Source: Paraburkholderia youngii
GTDB taxonomy: Bacteria; Pseudomonadota; Gammaproteobacteria; Burkholderiales; Burkholderiaceae
Length of the DNA: 64,000 nucleotides
Reading direction: 5' to 3'
NCBI RefSeq assembly: GCF_013366925.1
Contig: NZ_JAALDK010000001.1
Location: forward strand, 1,123,089 to 1,187,088
Shown: piece after piece, positions 58,146 to 64,000 of the stretch
Numbering within the stretch: position 1 is the stretch's first letter
How the letters are laid out: each line of letters starts with the position of its first letter
Notes under the pieces: generated by a model
What the model saw: only the letters and a program-made list of their open reading frames with translations
Database searches by the model: none
Told to the model about the DNA's origin: nothing
Made by a program: the position numbers and the translations under genes

Positions 58146-58297
58146 TTGCCCCGAGACGCCATACTTGGAGCAGCCCCCTGAATCTCCGGACACCGCCTCA
58201 CGCTTGATTTAATGAATCGGTCGTGCGCTTGAGCTCGCGTGGCGCGTGGTACTTCCGCACGCTACGAGAATGACGTTCGTTGTAGTGCTCAAACGCG
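58146..58297 (-). pseudogene. IS3-family transposase C-terminus and IS end
   Basis: Read leftward, the last codons encode AFEHYNERHSRSVRKYHAPR, then ELKRTTDS, close to the HYNERHPHSALKYRSPREF ending of IS3-family OrfB, with stop at 58198. The short tail after the stop (GTCCGGAGATTCAGGGGGC) resembles a terminal repeat of such elements. Only the end of the element remains, abutting the sulfotransferase gene. Confidence 0.6.
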
Positions 58298-58326
58298 AGC
58301 GAGCACGACCGGACCCGGACGGCGTC

Positions 58327-59553
58327 TCACGCCACATGCCAACCCCGCTGCCAGGTCCCCGCAGATCGTATCGTTTGCGCAGATCCCGCAATCTTGACTC
58401 TGAATCCCTCCTGCGCCTCCTCCGGTAACCGAACAGCAAAGCCACAACGCTCGGACGCATAGCCGGCAGCAGCCACATCCGGCCGCGGGTTGCCAGTCAG
58501 CGTCGTCGCAACCAGCTTTTCCCGTACCCATATTTCAATCGGTACGCATTTGTCCGGTACGCTCAGATTCACCGCCCAGCCGTGCACCATGTCGTCATTC
58601 ACTGCGTCCACGAAACCATCGAACAGGTCGCCGCATTCGCGGCGACGCGATTGCGCCAGCTCGATATATGCATCGATCGGAGAGAGATCAGCCGAAGTAG
58701 CAACCTCGCGCACCATACGTAGATGATTTTCGTCGAACCCGAACATGTTCGACTTGCCGGTATAAATATAGGGATTGTCGAGAGCATCGATCCGCCGCTG
58801 AATCTGGCGAACAGCTTCTATGGCCTGGGTATAGATAGCGCCGTACGACTCCCTTTCCCGTGCGATCTCATCGCACACATACTGGTACAACTCGTAGTCC
58901 AGGTGATTGTCTTCGACAAATTTTTCACGGGCTCGCTCGGATAGCGGCGAGCGCTCCTTGGGCACGCCTTCCGTCACATTCGTACGGATGAAGAACGGTA
59001 AACGCATTCCGGTTCTACCGCAAAGACGAAGCAGAAAATCGCTCATGTCTTCACAGAGACCGACTGTCGGGATATGTTGCCGGACGTTCTCAATCGCGAT
59101 TTCAAGGCTTTCACGGTTCACACGGCCATGACCGCTCAGCATTTGCACGAACAGATTCTTGCCGCCGCACGATTCGCCCACCCAATCGTCCAGAGACAAT
59201 TCACCGCCTTGCGCCAGCGCTTCAGCCTCGGAAACGGAAACTCCGCGCGCGACGCCCCCGTTTTTTCCATTACGCGCGAACCAGTAATGCGAGGTCTGCC
59301 GACTGAGCGGTTCGCGCAAAATACTGCAATATTCCAACGGCATTTTTAGGTCTCGATGAATGCCGATAGGATCATGACCGCCGCCGATTCCGCTTGCCAA
59401 AAATCGCTCTCGCGTTTTTTCCTGAGATACACCACCCCATACGAAATTGATGAACTTATCGCGATCGAGATTAAGGTCAAAAAAGGAAATAACAGTGGAA
59501 CCGCCACATTTCGGCGGATGTATGAAGAACAGAGGTTTGCTCACGTAGGTCAT
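58327..59553 (-). CDS. Sulfotransferase-family protein with C-terminal beta-sandwich domain
   Basis: This 408-residue protein begins KPLFFIHPPKCGGSTVISFF, the 5'-phosphosulfate-binding loop of PAPS-dependent sulfotransferases. It has a later 3'-phosphate-type segment (EYCSILREPLSRQTSHYWF). The last 90 residues (DAVNDDMVHGWAVNLSVPDK, with GFAVRLPE) form a domain that I recall at the ends of bacterial glycosyl- and sulfotransferases. It may sulfate an exported polysaccharide; manC next door and a glycosyltransferase remnant support this. Lower GC than its neighbours suggests transfer. The frame is open far upstream, but that part is antisense to manC. Confidence 0.75.
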   Translation of the reverse strand: MTYVSKPLFFIHPPKCGGSTVISFFDLNLDRDKFINFVWGGVSQEKTRERFLASGIGGGHDPIGIHRDLKMPLEYCSILREPLSRQTSHYWFARNGKNGGVARGVSVSEAEALAQGGELSLDDWVGESCGGKNLFVQMLSGHGRVNRESLEIAIENVRQHIPTVGLCEDMSDFLLRLCGRTGMRLPFFIRTNVTEGVPKERSPLSERAREKFVEDNHLDYELYQYVCDEIARERESYGAIYTQAIEAVRQIQRRIDALDNPYIYTGKSNMFGFDENHLRMVREVATSADLSPIDAYIELAQSRRRECGDLFDGFVDAVNDDMVHGWAVNLSVPDKCVPIEIWVREKLVATTLTGNPRPDVAAAGYASERCGFAVRLPEEAQEGFRVKIAGSAQTIRSAGTWQRGWHVA

Positions 59554-59680
59554 TGCTATGTGTTGGGTAGCCTCAATTTTAAATCCAACGGCGGGCCCGA
59601 GGTGTAACAACCAGTTGTGATATAAAGCCGCGCAGCCCCCGAAAAGGCTCGATGTACTGGTGAGCAACAAGCGCGCATAG

Positions 59681-59803
59681 GCGCTGTACCGGCGTCTCGG
59701 CTTCGTCGAATTGCCGCGCAGCGCACCGATCTCGGCGCGCCTGCCGCGCGAGCTCGAATCGGTGCGAATGGAGTGGGTGGGGAAAGAATATCGGGCGCCG
59801 TAA
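59681..59803 (+). pseudogene. GNAT acetyltransferase C-terminal remnant
   Basis: The frame encodes ALYRRLGFVELPRSAPISAR, then V-R-M-E-W before a stop at 59801, matching the C-terminal end of GNAT N-acetyltransferases. A TAG codon directly precedes it and no N-terminal acetyl-CoA site remains. Confidence 0.5.
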
Positions 59804-59889
59804 CAGAGACGGCCTGCAAGATGCGACGCAATCACGAGGCAGATGCCCGATGCAGTCGATTCATAAGACACAAACGAGGACCTGAAAAC

Positions 59890-61320
59890 ATGCACATCCA
59901 TCCCGTAGTTCTTTGCGGCGGCAGCGGCACGCGACTGTGGCCGATGTCGCGCGGCGGCTATCCGAAGCAGTACCTCGCACTGACAGGCGAACACACGCTG
60001 GTCCAGCAAACCGTGTTGCGCTTGGGCGGCATCGATGGTGTCACCGCGCCGATCGTCGTCACGAACAACGAGCAGCGTTTTCTTGTCGCCGAACAACTGC
60101 GCCAGGTCGACGTGGGTTCCGCAAACATCGTGCTGGAACCGGCAAGTCGCAACACCGCGCCGGCCATCGCGGTGGCCGCGTTGCTCGCATTGCGCGACAC
60201 GCCCGACGCGTTGCTGCTCGTGCTGCCGTCCGATCATGTGATCGCGGGCGAGGCCGCCTTCGTCAAGGCAGTCGAAGCGGCGGCGCAGATCGCGAAAGAT
60301 GGACGTCTGGTCACGTTCGGCATCACGCCGACCGAGCCGCATACCGGCTACGGTTACATTCGCGCGGGTGCGCCGCTGATCGACGGCACGCAGACGTTCG
60401 CGGTCGACTCGTTCGTCGAGAAGCCCGATGCCGCGACCGCCCAGCGCTTCATCGATGAGGGCCGCTACTACTGGAATAGCGGCATGTTCATGCTGAAAGC
60501 GTCGACGTATATGGACGAGTTGCGCCGCTACGAGCCGGAGATCGCGCGTCAGGCCGAGTTGTCGCTGCAGAACGCGCAGCAGGATTACGATTTCGTGCGT
60601 CTCGATGCCGAGTCGTTTGCGGCCTGCCCGAACATTTCCGTCGATAACGCGGTGATGGAGAAGACCCAGCGCGCGGCCGTCGTCGCGGTCGCCGACCTCG
60701 GCTGGAACGACATCGGTTCGTGGACTGCGCTCGCCGACATCGCCGAGCGCGATGCGCAGAACAACGCATTGATCGGCGACGTGCTGACCGACGCGGTCAG
60801 CAACTCGTATATTCGCGCCGAGCATCGGCTCGTGGCCGCCATTGGGCTCGAGAACGTCGTGATCGTCGAGACCGCGGACGCGGTGCTGGTCGCTAATCGT
60901 GACCAGGCGCAGAACGTGAAGAAGATCGTCGCGCAGCTCAATGCGATGGGGCGGCACGAGTCGGTCACGCATCGTCGTGTGGTGCGGCCTTGGGGTTCGT
61001 ATGAGGGCATCGATAGCGGCGAGCGCTTCCAGGTCAAGCGCATCGTCGTCAATCCGGGCGCGCAGCTGAGTCTGCAGATGCATCATCATCGCGCCGAGCA
61101 CTGGATCGTCGTGAAGGGCACCGCGGTCGTGACGAACGGCGACAAGGAAATCATGCTGACTGAGAACCAGTCGACCTATATTCCGCTCGGCGTTACTCAC
61201 CGGCTGCTGAACCCCGGCAGGATTCCGCTCGAGTTGATCGAGGTGCAGTCGGGCGCGTATCTCGGTGAGGACGATATCGTGCGGTTCGAGGATACGTACG
61301 GGCGCGTGGCGAAGGTTTAA
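59890..61320 (+). CDS. manC: Mannose-1-phosphate guanylyltransferase / mannose-6-phosphate isomerase
   Basis: This 476-residue bifunctional enzyme makes GDP-mannose for polysaccharides. The N-terminal nucleotidyltransferase domain has LCGGSGTRLWPMSRGGYPKQ (residues about 8-27) and FVEKPD. The C-terminal cupin isomerase domain (about 335-470) has RPWGSYEGID and LQMHHHRAEHWIVVKG with metal-binding His. ATG at 59890 is placed at the motif; the frame extends upstream into the GNAT remnant. A terminator follows 33 bases after its stop. Confidence 0.95.
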   Translation: MHIHPVVLCGGSGTRLWPMSRGGYPKQYLALTGEHTLVQQTVLRLGGIDGVTAPIVVTNNEQRFLVAEQLRQVDVGSANIVLEPASRNTAPAIAVAALLALRDTPDALLLVLPSDHVIAGEAAFVKAVEAAAQIAKDGRLVTFGITPTEPHTGYGYIRAGAPLIDGTQTFAVDSFVEKPDAATAQRFIDEGRYYWNSGMFMLKASTYMDELRRYEPEIARQAELSLQNAQQDYDFVRLDAESFAACPNISVDNAVMEKTQRAAVVAVADLGWNDIGSWTALADIAERDAQNNALIGDVLTDAVSNSYIRAEHRLVAAIGLENVVIVETADAVLVANRDQAQNVKKIVAQLNAMGRHESVTHRRVVRPWGSYEGIDSGERFQVKRIVVNPGAQLSLQMHHHRAEHWIVVKGTAVVTNGDKEIMLTENQSTYIPLGVTHRLLNPGRIPLELIEVQSGAYLGEDDIVRFEDTYGRVAKV

Positions 61321-61353
61321 AACCCTCGGGGTTTAGCCCCGGCGTCGCGCCTC

Positions 61354-61387
61354 AAAGGCCATCGGTCGAAAGACCGGTGGCCTTTTT
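61354..61387 (+). terminator. manC terminator
   Basis: The stem GGCCATCGGTC / GACCGGTGGCC (one G-T pair) with a GAAA loop is followed by five T. It lies just after manC. Confidence 0.9.
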
Positions 61388-61467
61388 CTATTCATGCGAG
61401 CGGATCTGGACACTGACGGCGCGCGCGAAGGGTGAGCATCGAGCAGATGGTCGACGGGCCGGCGATA

Positions 61468-62378
61468 TAAAGCCTGTGCGGACGGTCGGACTTAGAGGCG
61501 TTAACAAAATGAGTTCTTCAGCTTTCGCCAGCAGATGATGCAGCAGGCAATTTTCATGAAGGCTTCGTGGATGAATGCAAGACGTTCGAAGCGGATGCGC
61601 AGTCGTCGAAAGTTATGAAGCCACGAAATGGTGCGCTCGACCACCCAGCGTGTTTTGCCCAGTCCGCTGCCGTGGGGCTCGCCGCGTCGGGCGATTTCAG
61701 TCGCGATGCCGGCTGCGTGTAGCGGACGGCGGTATTTGTCGTGATCGTAGCCCCGATCGCCTTGAACAATGCGGGGCTTCGAAAGCGGCCGGCCACGCTT
61801 GCCAGCAATGGGTGGGATGGCGTCAACCAGTGGGTGAAGCTGGGTAACATCGTTACGGTTGGCGCCCGTGAGAATTACCGCGAGCGGGATGCCCTGCGCT
61901 TCGGTGATGAGGTGGTGCTTTGAACCGGGTCGCGCGCGGTCCGTGGGATTCGGTCCCGTTTTTGACCTGCGCCCACGGCGCGGATCGAGGAGGAATCGAC
62001 GACGACACGCGACCAGTCAATCTGGTCAGCCGCGCGCAGCCTGGCGAGCAGGACTTCATGCAGTCGGTCCCAGACGCCAGCAGCCTGCCAGTCCCGCAGA
62101 CGGCGCCAGCAACTCATGCCGCTGCCGCAGCCCATCTCGCGTGGCAGCAGGTCCCAGCGCAGGCCTGTCTGAAGGATGAATAGGATGCCAGTGAGCAGCG
62201 CACGATCATCGAGCGGCCTGCGCCCAGGATAACGGCTTCGCCTTGGTTTGGGAGGGGGCAGTAACGGTTCAATGAGTGCCCAAAGTTCGTCGTCGAGTAT
62301 GGGTTTAGCCATGTCCTTTTCGTCGTCGAAACAATGAAAAGGTTAACAGGATTCATCGAGAGTAAACAGCCCCTTTGT
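61468..62378 (-). mobile_element. IS5-family (IS427-type) insertion sequence
   Basis: A transposase in two overlapping frames fills the element. The right terminus reads GGGGCTGTTTACTCTCGATG inward from about 62377; the left side near 61470 has only a diverged partner (CTGT...GTTAAC). A duplicated target of 2-4 bp could not be identified by eye. The gap between the manC terminator and 61468 holds nothing recognisable. Confidence 0.75.
61501..62312 (-). CDS. IS5-family transposase (two frames joined by -1 shift)
   Basis: OrfA (62312 leftward) begins LDDELWALIEPLLPPPKP and carries WSRVVVDSSSIRAVGAGQK, including the first catalytic Asp. At the A5 run (plus-strand T run 61959-61963) a -1 shift continues as TGPNPTDRARPGSKHHLI. 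It runs on to QGDRGYD (second Asp) and WVVERTISWLHNFRRLRIR (Glu), ending in W-R-K-L-K-N-S-F-C. The DDE triad is complete and the -1 frame open, so the enzyme may be active through frameshifting, as is usual for this group. Confidence 0.85.
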
Positions 62379-62472
62379 TCATTTTGTTAAGGTTTCTTAG
62401 CTGTCGTTGAACAATGCTCATCATCAGAATCGTAAAAAGTTGTCAAAAATGGCTTATCCCGAATTAGTGCGA

Positions 62473-62530
62473 TTGACCGTGGTCCGTTTCGATGGTTAAT
62501 TCGCGAGGTATCGCCTGAAAATATTGAGGA
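62473..62530 (+). promoter_or_regulatory. Candidate promoter and ribosome binding site for a small gene
   Basis: TTGACC (62473-62478) and GTTAAT (62495-62500), spaced 16 bases, are followed by GAGGAG (62525-62530) five bases before ATG 62536. Each element is near consensus. The preceding 62379-62472 is AT-rich and empty. Confidence 0.4.
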
Positions 62531-62535
62531 GTGTA

Positions 62536-62688
62536 ATGGGGCAACTGAAACAGCAAAGCAGTGAAACGGATTGGACAGTCGAGGAAGAATGCGACCTTTG
62601 CCGTATCACCTATTCGATCTACTCAAACTTCCCGCCGATGCCGCACGCTCAGGCCCTGAACGCCGAAGCCGGCGTCAGCGACGGATAA
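62536..62688 (+). CDS. Small protein of 50 residues, unknown
   Basis: The short ORF encodes MGQLKQQSSETDWTVEEECD, then LCRITYSIYS and a Pro/Ala-rich end. A strong ribosome binding site and a plausible promoter support expression. It has a Cys-Asp-Leu-Cys pair and an acidic middle. I recognise no family. Bases between its stop and 62920 show no further supported gene. Confidence 0.45.
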   Translation: MGQLKQQSSETDWTVEEECDLCRITYSIYSNFPPMPHAQALNAEAGVSDG

Positions 62689-62920
62689 CAGAGGCGCGGG
62701 TTTTCGCGCAGGGAATATATGATGCAACCCTCACCGAGAACCGCATCAAGCAGCTGGAAAGATTTTCGCAATGAATATGTCCCGCGTTGGGGGGGACTTA
62801 CTTGGGCCCGATAGGCATCTCTGATCGAGACGTGTCGCAAAGTCAAGCGGCACACTTCGCCTGATCATAGGTCGTCAAGTTCAGTAAGTCAGGAATTGTC
62901 CACTTGCTCCCAAACTCGCT

Positions 62921-63103
62921 CCGGTAGCGGTCAGCGTGACGAACAACTGCGGCTATTGCGTCGCGAGCCACACGGCGGTGGCGCGTCGCGCCGGCATGAC
63001 CGACGAGATGTTCGGTGAACTGCAGGCGATCGTCGGAATGGCTAACGAAACGAACCGGCTTGCGGTCGGCTATCGCGTGCCAATCGATCCTGCTTTCGAG
63101 TAA
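62921..63103 (+). pseudogene. AhpD-like (carboxymuconolactone decarboxylase family) C-terminal remnant
   Basis: The frame encodes VSVTNNCGYCVASHTAVARR, then AGMTDEMFGELQAIVGM and a normal stop. This is the catalytic CxxC-x3-H end of an AhpD-type peroxidase. The N-terminal half is absent, and the sequence before 62921 is unrelated. It is probably not functional. Confidence 0.7.
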
Positions 63104-63199
63104 AGCGCACGAAACGCACGCTGCGGCCCGGTCATACCGACCTGGGCCGCAACACATACAGGCTTGCGCCGTCGTACGCAACGGCGCGAGGCCTCGTGC

Positions 63200-63439
63200 T
63201 TACAGCGGCACGATCTTGCCCGGTTCCGGATGGCAGATCGGGGTGTAGACCGGTCCACACCCAAAGTGCACCGGCGGGCATGGGTTGTAGTGCGGCGGTT
63301 CGTAGTGAGGCGGGCTGCACACCGGCGGCTTGTAACACGAAGGCGGGTACTCGCGCGAGTACCCGCCGCGCACGGACTGCGCAGCTGCGTGGTCGAGGTC
63401 GTCGCAGCGCGACAGGTCGGCAAGGGTCAAGTTGGACAT
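63200..63439 (-). CDS. Possible double-glycine leader peptide with Cys/Pro/His-rich core
   Basis: The protein has 79 residues. The N-terminal 26 (MSNLTLADLSRCDDLDHAAA, then Q-S-V-R-G-G) look like a leader ending in Gly-Gly, the processing site used by peptidase-containing ABC transporters. The remaining 53 residues are rich in Pro, Tyr, His and Cys (five Cys; repeats such as PPHYEPPHYNPCPP). The start at 63439 has GGAG nine bases upstream. It could be a bacteriocin-like or modified-peptide precursor. No modification or transport gene is visible in the window, so this is inference. Confidence 0.6.
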   Translation of the reverse strand: MSNLTLADLSRCDDLDHAAAQSVRGGYSREYPPSCYKPPVCSPPHYEPPHYNPCPPVHFGCGPVYTPICHPEPGKIVPL

Positions 63440-63648
63440 GATGAATCTCCGGCAACGTTGGATGGGTATCGAGCGCGCAAATGCCTTGCGCTCGGGCGTT
63501 CCAGTTGCACGCAACATGCCATGCGGCGGGATTCAACGTCGGTACTGGCGCAAGCGCTGATCGACCGCACCTGCGCAGCCGAAAACCGGTTGTGGTTGGC
63601 CAACTCGCGTCAGGCCGGTGTCGTTCAACTGCCAACACGTCGGCCGAA

Positions 63649-64000
63649 TCAGCGCGTACTCCATCCCGCGAGTAACGCCGGTAGCTCGGCCATGTCCCTG
63701 AACACGTGCACCGCGCCCGCGCCATGCAACGCGGTCGCGCTGCTATGGCCGAGGTGCGTCGGGCAATAGCCGAATACCGTCGCGCCGGCCGCGACGCCCG
63801 CGGTCGCTCCCGTCACCGTATCCTCGATCACCGCGCAGCGTGCCGGCTCGACGCCGAGTGCCGCGGCCGCGGCGAGGTAGACGTCGGGAAACGGCTTGCT
63901 GCGCGGCGTTTCGTGTCCGCTGAAGATGCGCCCGTCGAAGCAGTCGAGGAGGCCGGCCTTCACGAGCTGCAATTCGATCTTGATGCGATCCGCGCCCGAC
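63649..64000 (-). CDS. HAD-family phosphatase (partial, runs off the window)
   Basis: This is the C-terminal half of a beta-phosphoglucomutase-like HAD hydrolase: LDCFDGRIFSGHETPRSKPF contains the Lys-Pro of motif III, and CAVIEDTVTGATAGVAAG contains motif IV acidic residues. The N-terminal nucleophile Asp lies beyond base 64000. It is probably a sugar-phosphate or nucleotide phosphatase. Confidence 0.85.
   Translation of the reverse strand, partial: SGADRIKIELQLVKAGLLDCFDGRIFSGHETPRSKPFPDVYLAAAAALGVEPARCAVIEDTVTGATAGVAAGATVFGYCPTHLGHSSATALHGAGAVHVFRDMAELPALLAGWSTR

Noticed and set aside
59554..61200. Upstream extension of the sulfotransferase frame to 957 codons
   Set aside because: The extension is antisense to manC and the conserved protein begins at 59553.

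Overview
The window is chromosomal DNA of a high-GC betaproteobacterium of the Burkholderia/Paraburkholderia type. Support comes from the 16S-tRNA-Ile-tRNA-Ala-23S-5S operon with Burkholderiaceae-like rRNA, the DUF4148 protein, a cytochrome bo oxidase operon, an aerobic-type cobalamin cluster and strong GC bias in third codon positions. No plasmid or phage backbone genes are visible.

Layout. Bases 1-5470 are an accessory patch. An IS481-like transposase fragment is interrupted by a roughly 3.36-kb element carrying a large serine recombinase, followed by an AT-rich stretch, a membrane protein gene and an IS21 istA remnant. Bases 5473-13342 hold small metabolic and regulatory genes: SnoaL-like proteins, a LysR regulator divergent from an aldehyde dehydrogenase, two dinucleotide-binding oxidoreductases, and an NmrA-like protein divergent from an AraC regulator. 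Bases 13377-17828 form a stress locus with an ECF sigma factor, two anti-sigma-like proteins, a DUF4148 protein, a catalase-like peroxidase and cytochrome b561. A SWIM-SNF2 helicase follows (18047-21565), then an OmpR regulator / LysM-FecR protein / CHASE2 histidine kinase signalling unit (22598-27339).

Bases 27382-39586 contain a small lipoprotein and then cobalamin genes in two divergent operons, each headed by its own cobalamin riboswitch. The leftward operon is cobA-cobE fusion, cobO, cobB, bluB. The rightward operon is cobW, cobN, and a chlI/chlD-like gene whose VWA half is reached by a probable programmed -1 frameshift. A PilZ/YcgR protein (39652-40596) precedes the rRNA operon (promoter near 40855, terminator at 46512-46539).

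Bases 46570-51069 hold an AttH-like lipocalin protein with its FtsX-type permease and ATPase. A solitary nuoM-like gene and cyoABCD follow (51751-57563). The right end (57700-64000) is again accessory: glycosyltransferase, IS3 and acetyltransferase remnants, a sulfotransferase, manC, an IS5-type insertion sequence, a 50-codon gene, an AhpD remnant, a possible double-glycine leader peptide gene and a partial HAD phosphatase gene.

The most interesting item is the serine recombinase element. Its two ends share TTGG. Removing it restores an in-frame transposase motif. Joining its own ends into a circle would give the DUF5372-like first gene a start codon and ribosome binding site that it lacks when integrated.
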